This document shows, one piece after another, positions 52,984-61,433 of a stretch of 64,000 bases of DNA. The position numbers were made by a program, and so were the translations under genes. The notes under the pieces are model-generated. The model ran no database searches, was not told where the DNA came from, and saw nothing but the letters and a program-made list of their open reading frames with translations. How positions within the stretch are numbered: the stretch's first letter is position 1; each line of letters opens with the position of its first letter. The stretch covers positions 744,001-808,000 of the forward strand of contig CAXXLB010000014.1 of the NCBI GenBank assembly GCA_963664675.2. Reading direction: 5' to 3'. Origin of the DNA: JASGMR01 sp963664675. Lineage in GTDB: Bacteria > Thermotogota > Thermotogae > Petrotogales > Kosmotogaceae.

Positions 52984-54498
52984 ATGACAGAATATTTAAT
53001 GGCTCACGACCTCGGAACCACGGGGAACAAGGCCACGTTATATAAAAAAGACGGTACGCTCGTTGGAAGTGAATTCTCCGAATATAAAACTTATTACCCC
53101 GGTTATAACATGGTGGAACAGGACGGAAATCAATGGTGGAACTCTGTCGAGCAGTCCACTAAATTACTTATGAAAAAAACCGGTATTAATCCTAATGATC
53201 TCGTTTCAATGAGTTTCAGCGGACAGATGATGGGTGCAGTAGCGGTGGATAAAAACGGTGATTTACTGAGAAGATCCATTATATGGGCTGATCAACGAAG
53301 TATTCCGCAAACACAAAAACTCGAAGAATACGGTATGCAAAGAGTGTATAAAATTGCCGGAACGAGGGTTTCTCCAACCTTCTCCGGAGAAAAAATAGCC
53401 TGGATGAAGGAAAATGAACCGGATATTTACAATAAAACCTACAAGTTTCTGAATGCAAAAGATTACATCGTGATGAAGCTGACCGGCACATTCAGAACGG
53501 ATTATTCGGATGCTTCGATGACCAACATTTTTGATGTGAGCGATCTTTGCTGGTCGAAAGAAATATGTGATGTTCTGAATATAGATGTTGAAAAACTTCC
53601 CGAAATCGTTGAATCCACTTTTTTTGCGGGCAAAATAATACCAGAAATCGCAGAAAAGCTCGGGTTGTCGAAAGATACAATGATTTTTCAAGGCGGCGGC
53701 GATGGAGCGTGTGCCTCAACCGGTGCAGGAATAAACAGCGCGGGAGAGATCTACGCATATCTCGGCTCTTCTTCGTGGCTGAGCACCACCTCGAATAAAC
53801 CTTACTTCGACGAAAAAATGAGAACATTCAATTTCTGTCATACGGTCAAGGGATTATTCTGCCCCACGGGGACGATGCAGGCGGGTGGAGCTTCATATAA
53901 CTGGATAAAAAATTCACTGTGCGGTCTTGAAGAAGTTAATGCAAAAAATATGGGGATCAGTGTATTCTCAATAATGGATGATATGATAGACAAGATACAA
54001 CCATGTTCAGACAATCTCCTCTTTCTGCCCTACATAATGGGCGAAAGAAGCCCACACTGGAATCCGAATGCGAAGGGGTCATTCATTGGATTGAAGGCTT
54101 CGCATAACAAATCTCACATGTTGAGGGCGGTACTTGAAGGGGTAACATTTAACCTGAAAATAATCCTTGATATCCTAGAAAATATTTCTGATTTTCAAAG
54201 AATAAGGGTCATCGGTGGAGGAGCTAAGGGAAGAAACTGGCAGCACATTCTTGCGGATATTTTCAACAAAGAGATCACGATTCCTCAGTTCCTGGACGAA
54301 GCCACTTCTATGGGAGCTGCTATCATAGCTGGAGTGGGTGCGGGAATAATCACCTACGAAGACGGAAGCAAGTTCATAAAAGATGTCAAATTTATAAAAC
54401 CAAATTCCCGGAATCACAAAAAATACATGGAGCTTTACAAAATATTTAATAATGCTTATAATGCATTAGAAGGAGTTTTTGAAGAATTATCTAATTAA
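52984..54498 (+). CDS. FGGY-family carbohydrate kinase (xylulokinase-like)
   Basis: 504 residues. N-terminal HDLGTTGNKATLY, the substrate region SFSGQMMGAVAVDKNG, RSIIWADQRS, and the C-terminal LPYIMGERSPHWNPNAKG and GGGAKGRNWQHILADIFN define an FGGY kinase close to xylulokinase. It would phosphorylate a ketopentose such as D-xylulose made by the dehydrogenase at 55673. Second such kinase in the window; the first is next to xylA. Confidence 0.88.
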   Translation: MTEYLMAHDLGTTGNKATLYKKDGTLVGSEFSEYKTYYPGYNMVEQDGNQWWNSVEQSTKLLMKKTGINPNDLVSMSFSGQMMGAVAVDKNGDLLRRSIIWADQRSIPQTQKLEEYGMQRVYKIAGTRVSPTFSGEKIAWMKENEPDIYNKTYKFLNAKDYIVMKLTGTFRTDYSDASMTNIFDVSDLCWSKEICDVLNIDVEKLPEIVESTFFAGKIIPEIAEKLGLSKDTMIFQGGGDGACASTGAGINSAGEIYAYLGSSSWLSTTSNKPYFDEKMRTFNFCHTVKGLFCPTGTMQAGGASYNWIKNSLCGLEEVNAKNMGISVFSIMDDMIDKIQPCSDNLLFLPYIMGERSPHWNPNAKGSFIGLKASHNKSHMLRAVLEGVTFNLKIILDILENISDFQRIRVIGGGAKGRNWQHILADIFNKEITIPQFLDEATSMGAAIIAGVGAGIITYEDGSKFIKDVKFIKPNSRNHKKYMELYKIFNNAYNALEGVFEELSN

Positions 54499-54513
54499 AA
54501 GAGAAGGTAAATT

Positions 54514-55257
54514 ATGCAAATTATTGATCCGAATGAAAAAATTTATTTAGAGGTTAACAGTCCAATCCCGCTTTATTATCAGATACAAAAGATAATAGAA
54601 AAAAAGATTTCCGGTGAAAATCATGGCAAAATGCTCCCAACCGAATCTCAGATGATGCAGATTTTTGGTGTGAGCAGGGCAACTATAAGAAAAGCTCTGG
54701 ATTTACTGGAACAATCTGGTCATATTACGAGAATAAGAGGAAAGGGAACGGCGATAAGGCAGGGGACTCCCATGGAGGAACCACTTACCTATCCAAGAAG
54801 TTTTACCGAGCAGATGAAATCTTCCGGCCACACTCCAGTCAGAAAATTTGTTTGTCTTGAAAAAATCGTACCGGATGAAATGCTCCGGATAAAATTAAAA
54901 ATGGAAAAAAATGAAATGATACTCAAATATTCCCGACTCTACGGACACGAAGAAATATTTCCAATTGTATTTTTTGAATCCTATATTCCCGAAAGATTGA
55001 ATATTGAAATACCGCATAACTTCACTGGCTCTCTCTATGAATTGTTTGAGGAGAACGATACAAAAATAGTTTCCGGCGATGCCGTTATTGAAGCGAGGCT
55101 CGCGAACAAAAAATATGCGAAATTACTGAATATATCCATCGGGGATCCGGTTTTATATTTTGAAAGAATCAGCTACAACAGAAAAAACCTGCCGGTTGAA
55201 TTTGTTGTAGGGAGATACGATGCGAAAAACTACAAATACATAATCAAATTGGGTTAG
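54514..55257 (+). CDS. GntR-family regulator with UTRA ligand domain
   Basis: 247 residues: N-terminal winged helix (PLYYQIQKIIEKK, LPTESQMMQIFGVSRATIRK, ITRIRGKGTAI) and C-terminal UTRA domain (SLYELFEENDTKIVSGD, PVLYFERISYNRKNLPVEF). HutC-type regulators sense sugar phosphates or amino-acid derivatives. It sits inside the cluster, so the cluster has two regulators: LacI at the head and GntR before the rbsD-dehydrogenase-RuMP section. Confidence 0.9.
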   Translation: MQIIDPNEKIYLEVNSPIPLYYQIQKIIEKKISGENHGKMLPTESQMMQIFGVSRATIRKALDLLEQSGHITRIRGKGTAIRQGTPMEEPLTYPRSFTEQMKSSGHTPVRKFVCLEKIVPDEMLRIKLKMEKNEMILKYSRLYGHEEIFPIVFFESYIPERLNIEIPHNFTGSLYELFEENDTKIVSGDAVIEARLANKKYAKLLNISIGDPVLYFERISYNRKNLPVEFVVGRYDAKNYKYIIKLG

Positions 55258-55268
55258 GAGGTCCTTTT

Positions 55269-55670
55269 ATGAAAAAAACTGGAATATTAAACAAAGAATT
55301 ATCAAGATTAATCGCGGATATGGGACACACAGATATGCTGACTGTCACCGACTCCGGTCTCCCAATAGCCGATGACAGAAACAGAATCGATTTAACTATA
55401 GTGGGCGGAAAACCAGGATTTTTTGAAGTCCTTGATCCGATCCTGGAAGAACTGGAAGTCGAAAAAATAATACTAGCGGAAGAGATAAAAACCGTCAGTC
55501 CCAGGATGCTGGAAGATATTTTAAAAAGATTCCCCGATAGTGTTGAAGTGGAATTTTTACCTCACATAAAATTCAAAGAAATCTCAAATACAAAAACAAA
55601 GGGTGTTGTGCGATCGGGCGAGAGAACATCTTATGCGAATATAATACTGGTTGCAGGTGTAACGTATTAA
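55269..55670 (+). CDS. rbsD: D-ribose pyranase (RbsD/FucU family)
   Basis: 133 residues. Converts beta-pyranose to furanose forms so that ribokinase can act. MKKTGILNKELSRLIADMGH with the catalytic His20, DSGLPIADDRNRIDLT, and the final RSGERTSYANIIL fit RbsD well. TAGGAGG precedes the ATG. FucU-type mutarotases are related, so a ribose-like sugar is inferred rather than proven. Confidence 0.88.
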   Translation: MKKTGILNKELSRLIADMGHTDMLTVTDSGLPIADDRNRIDLTIVGGKPGFFEVLDPILEELEVEKIILAEEIKTVSPRMLEDILKRFPDSVEVEFLPHIKFKEISNTKTKGVVRSGERTSYANIILVAGVTY

Positions 55671-55672
55671 TC

Positions 55673-56695
55673 ATGAAAGTCGCACTTGTAAAAGCGCCAT
55701 TTAGATTCAAAATTGAAGATTGGGATATCAGAGAACCGGATGACAATGAAGCGCTGATAAAAGTCAAAGCATGCGGGGTATGTGGTACCGATCTCCATTC
55801 CGCGAGAACGGAAGCCGTAGAATGGCAGTCTTTCGGCCATGAAATATCCGGAATCGTCGAAAAGGCGGGGAAAAACACCACCAATGTCCAAGTGGGTCAA
55901 AAAGTAGTAGTGGAGAGCGGTTCTTTCTGCGGGGAATGTTCAAACTGCAGAAATGCGAGAGTAGATCTCTGCAACGATGCTCCCAATGTCATAAAAAACG
56001 TCGAACTTGGTTATAACATGGGATTTGCCGAATATGTTACCGTGAGCAAGAGAAATCTCGTTCCTTTTGACGGTCTGGATTTTGCAACTGCGACCCTGAT
56101 TGAACCAATGGGTGTTGGCCTCGATCTTGCGTATGTGACGGACATCAAACTCGACGACAATGTTCTGGTGGTGGGATTGGGTCCTATAGGTTTGATGGCA
56201 TTGAGATTTGCTAAATTAATGGGAGCGAGAAAAATATTTGCCGCGGACCTTTCCACATCCAATATAAGATTACAGATGGCGAAGGAATTCGGCGCGGATG
56301 AAATAATAGAAGTTGATAAAACGAGTCTCGAAGATTATAAATTTGATTGTCTACTGAATAAAATCATGGTAACCGCTCCTCCAAAGACGATCGAATCTGC
56401 GATAAAAATCGCGGGATTGGGAGCGACCATAGGTTATATTGGAATAAAATACGGTGAAGGTGCAAAAATTCAGTTCGACGCAAACTATTTTCATTTTCAG
56501 AAATTACAACTCAGAGCTTCCTTCGCCGCCCCGGCAATATATTTTCCGAGATGCCTTGAATTGACAAAGGCCGGTAAGATCAATCCGAAAATGCTGATAA
56601 CCCACGAATTCGGAATCGAAGAAATAGGTGAATATATAAAATACATCGACGAACACAGAGAAAGAGCTATAAAAGCCATAATGATCAACGAATAA
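55673..56695 (+). CDS. Zinc-dependent polyol/alcohol dehydrogenase (MDR family)
   Basis: 340 residues. Catalytic zinc ligands in CGVCGTDLHS and SFGHEISG; structural zinc CGECSNCRNARVDLC (four Cys); NAD-binding VVGLGPIGLMALRFAKLMGA. This is the sorbitol/xylitol/threonine dehydrogenase branch. In this operon it likely oxidises a pentitol to a ketopentose for the adjacent kinase. The start is two bases after rbsD; the next gene overlaps its stop (TAATG). Confidence 0.88.
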   Translation: MKVALVKAPFRFKIEDWDIREPDDNEALIKVKACGVCGTDLHSARTEAVEWQSFGHEISGIVEKAGKNTTNVQVGQKVVVESGSFCGECSNCRNARVDLCNDAPNVIKNVELGYNMGFAEYVTVSKRNLVPFDGLDFATATLIEPMGVGLDLAYVTDIKLDDNVLVVGLGPIGLMALRFAKLMGARKIFAADLSTSNIRLQMAKEFGADEIIEVDKTSLEDYKFDCLLNKIMVTAPPKTIESAIKIAGLGATIGYIGIKYGEGAKIQFDANYFHFQKLQLRASFAAPAIYFPRCLELTKAGKINPKMLITHEFGIEEIGEYIKYIDEHRERAIKAIMINE

Positions 56696-57360
56696 TGAAG
56701 ATTCAACTTTCACTCGATTTCATAGAATTGGAAGATGCATTCGCGTTGTCTGACAGAATAAGTCATATGATCGATATAATAGAATTCGGGACACCATTTT
56801 TAATCAACTATGGTGCCCCGATTATGCGTTTATTCAGGGATAAATATAAAAATATTTTCCTGGCCGATTCAAAAATAATCGACGGCGGATACAAGGAGTC
56901 ATTAAAATTGTTCGATTATGGAGCCGATATAGTAACCGCTCTTTCTCATTCTTCACATAAAACTTTAGAAGGTGTTTCCAGTGCTTCAAAAGAAAAAAAT
57001 AAAGGTTTCATGATAGATTTTATTCAGGATGAGATAACTGAAGAAAAAATAAAAGAATTTGAAAAATTAAACCCCGAATATTTTTGTGTTCATTCTTCAA
57101 ATGATCTGAAGAATACTAAAAATCCATACAATGATTTAAAAAAGATAAAAAAAGTAAATACATTAGTTAAGATTGCGGTTGCCGGTGGCTTGAATTTAGT
57201 GAATCTTCCGAATATAATTGAACTAGTGCCGGATTTGCTTATCATTGGTGGAACAATCACAAATTCAAATGATCCTGTTGATGTAATCAATAAAATAGAA
57301 GGGTTGATCGAAAATGAAAATAATGAAAGTAAAAAACGAAATTCTGGAAGAAATACGTGA
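56695..57360 (+). CDS. 3-hexulose-6-phosphate synthase-like (OMPDC superfamily)
   Basis: 221 residues. Condenses formaldehyde with ribulose 5-phosphate, or the reverse. The superfamily DxKxxD is intact (Asp58, Lys60, Asp63 in LADSKIIDGG), with Glu30 in IIEFGTPFL. GADIVTALSHSSHKTLEG and NKGFMIDFI match synthase better than the related ketogulonate-phosphate decarboxylase, and the next gene is the partner isomerase, overlapping by 47 bases. The ribulose-monophosphate pathway assignment is therefore firm by context. Confidence 0.85.
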   Translation: MKIQLSLDFIELEDAFALSDRISHMIDIIEFGTPFLINYGAPIMRLFRDKYKNIFLADSKIIDGGYKESLKLFDYGADIVTALSHSSHKTLEGVSSASKEKNKGFMIDFIQDEITEEKIKEFEKLNPEYFCVHSSNDLKNTKNPYNDLKKIKKVNTLVKIAVAGGLNLVNLPNIIELVPDLLIIGGTITNSNDPVDVINKIEGLIENENNESKKRNSGRNT

Positions 57361-57871
57361 GGTTTTTTTGAAGGTAAACGATGAAGAAATCGAAGCACTC
57401 GTCAAAGCAATCTCAGATGCTTCAAGAGTTTTTATAGTGGGCAGAGGGAGAACTGGTAATGTGATGAAAAATTTTGGGATGAGATTGATGCACCTCGGAT
57501 TGGAAACATACATCGTTGGTGAAACAACGACTCCCAGTATCAGAAACGACGATCTCCTGATAATAGGATCAGGCTCGGGAAACACAGAATCCCTGGTCTC
57601 CCATGCAAACAGGGCGAAAGCTCTAGGTGCGAAAGTGGCTTTGCTCACTATCAATCCATACTCTGAAATATCAAAATGTGCCGATTTAGTTTTAATAATT
57701 CCAGCATATTCACCAAAAATTGAAAATTCCATATCAAAATCTATACAACCAATGGCAAATTTGTTCGAACAGATCCTGGGACTCACAGGCGCTGTAGTGG
57801 TGATGAGCTTAATGGAGAAAATGAATAAAACATCGGGACAGATGTTTTTGAACCACGCTAATTTAGAATAA
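57314..57871 (+). CDS. 6-phospho-3-hexuloisomerase (SIS domain)
   Basis: 185 residues, a single SIS domain: FIVGRGRTGNVMKNFGMRLMHLG, LLIIGSGSGNTESLVSHANRAK and the C-terminal catalytic region MANLFEQILGLTGAVVV. Interconverts 3-hexulose 6-phosphate and fructose 6-phosphate. Starts inside the synthase gene in another frame and closes the 45.7-57.9 kb cluster. ATG 57314 or the ATG nine bases later are both possible. Confidence 0.88.
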   Translation: MKIMKVKNEILEEIREVFLKVNDEEIEALVKAISDASRVFIVGRGRTGNVMKNFGMRLMHLGLETYIVGETTTPSIRNDDLLIIGSGSGNTESLVSHANRAKALGAKVALLTINPYSEISKCADLVLIIPAYSPKIENSISKSIQPMANLFEQILGLTGAVVVMSLMEKMNKTSGQMFLNHANLE

Positions 57872-57923
57872 AATATTCCCGCAGGAAAAGCAAAAAAAAT
57901 ATTTTAAAATCGAATCAAAATAG

Positions 57924-57983
57924 TTGATTTCTGTCTTTTTTTGTTCTATAATATGACAAACGATTGTTCAACTATTGTTATAT
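57924..57983 (+). promoter_or_regulatory. Promoter and probable operator of the ArsR-type/heavy-metal ATPase operon
   Basis: -35 TTGATT (57924-57929), 17-base spacer, -10 TATAAT (57947-57952). An inverted repeat ATATGACAA (57951-57959) / TTGTTATAT (57975-57983), 8 of 9 matching, begins within the -10, in the position expected for an ArsR-type repressor operator. Confidence 0.75.
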
Positions 57984-57996
57984 AAAGGAGATATGT

Positions 57997-58359
57997 ATGA
58001 AAAATAAAAATGTTCCTGTATGCAGTGTAGAAAGTGTGGATAAAGAAAAAATTGAATATATCGATAAAAAAATGAAGTCAAGGGATACTTTGAATAGACT
58101 GGCAGAAACCTTCAAAGCGCTTGGGGATGTGACAAGGCTGAAAATAGTTTTCGCGTTATCCCTGAAAGAACTCTGCACGTGTGAATTGGTCGCGTTGACG
58201 AACATTTCAAAATCCGGGATTTCTCACCAGTTGAGAATTTTAAAAGATATGAGACTGGTCAAATACAGAAAGGAAGGGAAAATGGTCTATTATTCCCTCG
58301 ATGACGATCACATATCACAGTTATTTGAGAAGGGATTGGAGCATGTCGAAGAACAATAA
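57997..58359 (+). CDS. ArsR-family metal-responsive repressor (CadC-like)
   Basis: 120 residues from ATG 57997, behind AAAGGAGAT. Winged helix with ELCTCELVAL (Cys60, Cys62) and an N-terminal Cys9: the alpha3N thiolate site used by CadC to bind Cd/Pb. Asp103, His105, His116 and Glu119 near the C-terminus fit the alpha5 zinc site. It should repress the operon until metal is bound. Overlaps the ATPase gene by 17 bases. Confidence 0.9.
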   Translation: MKNKNVPVCSVESVDKEKIEYIDKKMKSRDTLNRLAETFKALGDVTRLKIVFALSLKELCTCELVALTNISKSGISHQLRILKDMRLVKYRKEGKMVYYSLDDDHISQLFEKGLEHVEEQ

Positions 58360-60451
58360 AAAAACATACAAAATAAAGAATCTGGATTGTGCGAACTGTG
58401 CGGCGAATTTACAGGAGAGTTTGAATAAAGAGGATTGGATAAAAAATGTAAATTTAAATTTCGCAAGCGGGATAATTCAAATTGAATCGAACGACATTGA
58501 GAGAACGATAAAACATATTAAAAGTATTGAGCCAGAAGTGGAGCTTCACGAAATAACCGGCTCCGAACATGTTCCTGACAGAATAAACATAATAAAAGAA
58601 CTGAAAAAAGAACGTCACCTCATAATTTCAATATCCATTCTGTTATTTTTCTCAATTTCCGGAATCTTTTTTTCGAATACCCTTTTCAAATATCTATCGC
58701 TGACCTTTTATGTAATCGGGTATTTTATCGCGGGAAAAGATGTGCTCATATCCTCGATGAAGAACATAAGAAGGGGCAAAATATTTGATGAAAAGTTCTT
58801 AATGAGTGTGGCTACCATAGGAGCTTTCATAATTGGGGAATATCCTGAAGCGCTCGCAGTGATGATATTTTATAATATTGGGGAATTTTTTGAAGGTCTG
58901 GCACTCGACAATTCGAGAAACTCCATCAACGATCTTATCAAATTGAAGCCAGAAAAGGCTTACAAAATAGAAAACGGGAAACTCACAGAAATATCTCCGG
59001 ATGAATTGAATGTAGGTGACAGAATTTCAGTAAAACCGGGAGAAAGAATTCCCGCCGACGGAGAGATTATCAACGGTAGTTCTCAGGTTGACAATTCATC
59101 CCTGACCGGAGAATCTATTCCAAAGAATGTGTATGAAGGTGACACAGTATATGCGGGAACGATCAACCTTTATTCAAATATAATTCTCAGGGTGACGAAA
59201 AAATATGAAGATTCATCCGCCGGAAAAATAATAGAACTCATACAGGATTCCGCAAACAAAAAAACCCGGACAGAAAAATTCATAAAGAGATTTGCAAAGT
59301 ACTACACGCCTGCCGTTGTGTTCGGTGCCCTGGGTATAGCCCTGATACCACCTCTCTTTGGTTATGGAACCCTCTCCGAATGGGTAAACAGAGCACTGAT
59401 TCTTCTCGTGATATCCTGTCCCTGCGCTTTCATAATAAGTATTCCCCTCGGATATTTCGGTGGAATTGGCAGGGCATCGAAGGATGGGATTCTGATTAAA
59501 GGTTCTAATTTCATTGATTCGCTGGCAAAAGTAAACAGAATTGCATTCGACAAAACCGGTACTTTGACCAGGGGGATCTTCAGAGTGACGGAAATAAAAT
59601 CATTCGGCGCGTGCGGAAAAGAAGAAGTTCTTGAATATGCTTCGATAGCGGAATCTCATTCCAACCATCCGATCGCGAAGGCGATACTGGAAAAATATGG
59701 CAAGAAAATCGATGATATAGACAAAATAAATATCCAGGAAATAAGCGGACACGGAATAAAGGCAACTTACAAAAAAAATGAAATAATCGTTGGAAACGAT
59801 AGAATTCTTCACAAATACAATATTGAACACGATAAATGTCTGAATAATGAAACCGTGGTAAATGTGGTGCTGAACAATACTTACTGCGGTTATATAGTCA
59901 TTGCAGACGAAATAAAATCCGATTCAATTGAGGCAATTGAAGAATTGAAGGAACTCGGGATAAACAATATGACCATCCTGACAGGTGACAATGCGAAAGC
60001 GACTGACTATGTGAAAAAGGAACTGAATATCACGGAAGCTTATACAAATTTACTCCCCGAGGATAAAGTAAAGAGAATTGAAAAAATTATTGAACACAAC
60101 AAAAATAAAGGAACTGCGGCTTTCGTTGGCGACGGTCTGAACGATTCGCCGGTACTCGCAAGGGCAGACGTCGGAATAGCGATGGGTGGAATCGGATCCG
60201 AAGCTTCAATAAACAACGCAGATGTAGTTATAATGAATGACAAAATATCAAAAATTCCACAGGCGATAAGAATTTCAAGAAAAACAAAGAGAATAGTTCT
60301 GCAGAATATAATTCTTTCATTCGTTATAAAAGGAATTTTTATCTCATTCGGAATCGCGGGAATAGCGACGATGTGGGAGGCCGTTTTCTCAGATGTGGGA
60401 GTTTCTCTCATAGCGATATTCAACACTATGAGAATATTGAGGATGAAATAA
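58343..60451 (+). CDS. Heavy-metal P1B-type ATPase (Zn/Cd/Pb exporter, CadA/ZntA-like)
   Basis: About 702 residues. One N-terminal metal-binding domain (NLDCANCAAN, Cys16 and Cys19), membrane helices, the transmembrane metal motif ISCPCAFII, phosphorylation loop FDKTGTLT, His-Pro motif SHSNHPIAKAI, hinge GDGLNDSPVLARADVGIAMG. The last helix has DVGVSLIAIFNTMRIL, whose Asp is typical of the Zn/Cd/Pb group. ATG 58343 is used, after TTGGAG. Co-transcribed with its repressor. Confidence 0.93.
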   Translation: MSKNNKKTYKIKNLDCANCAANLQESLNKEDWIKNVNLNFASGIIQIESNDIERTIKHIKSIEPEVELHEITGSEHVPDRINIIKELKKERHLIISISILLFFSISGIFFSNTLFKYLSLTFYVIGYFIAGKDVLISSMKNIRRGKIFDEKFLMSVATIGAFIIGEYPEALAVMIFYNIGEFFEGLALDNSRNSINDLIKLKPEKAYKIENGKLTEISPDELNVGDRISVKPGERIPADGEIINGSSQVDNSSLTGESIPKNVYEGDTVYAGTINLYSNIILRVTKKYEDSSAGKIIELIQDSANKKTRTEKFIKRFAKYYTPAVVFGALGIALIPPLFGYGTLSEWVNRALILLVISCPCAFIISIPLGYFGGIGRASKDGILIKGSNFIDSLAKVNRIAFDKTGTLTRGIFRVTEIKSFGACGKEEVLEYASIAESHSNHPIAKAILEKYGKKIDDIDKINIQEISGHGIKATYKKNEIIVGNDRILHKYNIEHDKCLNNETVVNVVLNNTYCGYIVIADEIKSDSIEAIEELKELGINNMTILTGDNAKATDYVKKELNITEAYTNLLPEDKVKRIEKIIEHNKNKGTAAFVGDGLNDSPVLARADVGIAMGGIGSEASINNADVVIMNDKISKIPQAIRISRKTKRIVLQNIILSFVIKGIFISFGIAGIATMWEAVFSDVGVSLIAIFNTMRILRMK

Positions 60452-60544
60452 AAAACCGAGTCCTGTAGAACTCGGTTAACGTCATTAAAATACAGAATGA
60501 ACTTATCACAAAAACTCCTAAAATAGTTGAGCAAAGCCAACTAC
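60447..60544 (-). ncRNA. Possible small RNA with own promoter and terminator
   Basis: Reverse-strand unit in the convergent gap 60452-60710: a promoter (60551-60579), then about 100 bases with a 5' hairpin (AGTTGGCTTTGCTCAACT) and a 3' intrinsic terminator (stem AACCGAGT / ACTCGGTT, then TTTTTTATTT, 60444-60477). It contains AGGAG followed by GTG, but the short frame runs through the terminator, so a leader peptide is unlikely. It could equally be the 3' end of the methyltransferase transcript. The remainder of the gap (60580-60710) shows no gene. Confidence 0.45.
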
Positions 60545-60550
60545 CCGAAT

Positions 60551-60579
60551 ATAATAGCATAAATAAATATTACTTTAAA
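60551..60579 (-). promoter_or_regulatory. Promoter-like element before the possible small RNA
   Basis: Reverse strand: -35 TTTAAA (60574-60579), 17-base spacer, -10 TATTAT (60551-60556). Confidence 0.45.
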
Positions 60580-60710
60580 CGCTTTGGAAAACTCTTTTTG
60601 ATAAACAATGTAAAAAGTTACATAAATAAATGAAAGTATCTTTACAAAATTAAAAAGAATGCTAAAGTGGTTGACAAATCCGACTTTAATTTAATACTCG
60701 CTTTCTGATT

Positions 60711-61433
60711 TTATGTCTGTTTTTTATTCACAGCTTTAAAATAAAAAATTGCACCGTTGTCAAATTGCTGGGGTTCAAAATAAAAATCGTTTTCGGAAAA
60801 TATTTCTTCCGTCTCTTTTATACTTTTAACGTAACCGTGAATTATGATATCACTACCGATTTTATCTTTCACGGGAACAGATGAATAAAAAACTCCGGAA
60901 TTTTTCAATACTCTTTTAATCTCTTTCACTACTTTTTCCAGATCGCTGAAGAAATTTAAAGTTAAATTGCACACACAGGCATCAAAAAAATCACTCATGA
61001 AAGGTAATTCATATACGCTGCATATATAAAGATCGAAGTTCTCAAATTTATTCTCTAAAAATTTCTTCCTGGCTCTCTTTAAAAGTCCGGGGCTGATATC
61101 GATTCCGGTATAACGATTGTTACGGGAGATCAAATTTGCAAGATTGCCAGATCCGGTTCCCAGCTCCAGTACATTTTCATTTTCAATATCTTTATACATA
61201 TTTTTCAAAAAATCCTCATGTTCACTCAAATCCGCACCGAATTTTTTCGGAAAAACATTTTTCTCCATCAAACTATCGTACATGGGAGAAAAAAGATCTC
61301 CGAGCCATTTCTTGTATTTCACTATCTTTCCGTCTTTAACCGTGTAATTGATTCCCCCGACATCTTTCGGGACGACACCGTCCTTCAAACATTTTTCATC
61401 CGATGAGCCGGGTTCAGGTTCAATCATATGCAT
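60711..61433 (-). CDS. SAM-dependent methyltransferase (class I)
   Basis: 240 residues. Motif I VLELGTGSGNLANLI, motif II YTGIDISPGLLKRARKKF, and the post-motif CVCNLTLNFFSDLEKVVKE are those of a Methyltransf_11/UbiE-like enzyme. The N-terminal 70 residues are extra and contain no known domain (VGGINYTVKDGKIVKYKKW). Starts 14 bases inside the CGGC-domain gene in another frame, so the two are coupled. The methyl acceptor is unknown. Confidence 0.82.
   Translation of the reverse strand: MHMIEPEPGSSDEKCLKDGVVPKDVGGINYTVKDGKIVKYKKWLGDLFSPMYDSLMEKNVFPKKFGADLSEHEDFLKNMYKDIENENVLELGTGSGNLANLISRNNRYTGIDISPGLLKRARKKFLENKFENFDLYICSVYELPFMSDFFDACVCNLTLNFFSDLEKVVKEIKRVLKNSGVFYSSVPVKDKIGSDIIIHGYVKSIKETEEIFSENDFYFEPQQFDNGAIFYFKAVNKKQT

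Noticed and set aside
56695..57360. 3-keto-L-gulonate-6-phosphate decarboxylase (UlaD) as the identity of this OMPDC-family gene
   Set aside because: The stretch after the catalytic DxKxxD fits hexulose-phosphate synthase better and the next gene is the cognate isomerase; no ascorbate-pathway genes are present.
60040..60540. Reverse frame of 166 codons reaching into the gap after the metal ATPase
   Set aside because: Mostly antisense to the conserved ATPase C-terminus; the part in the gap is better explained as a promoter-terminator unit.
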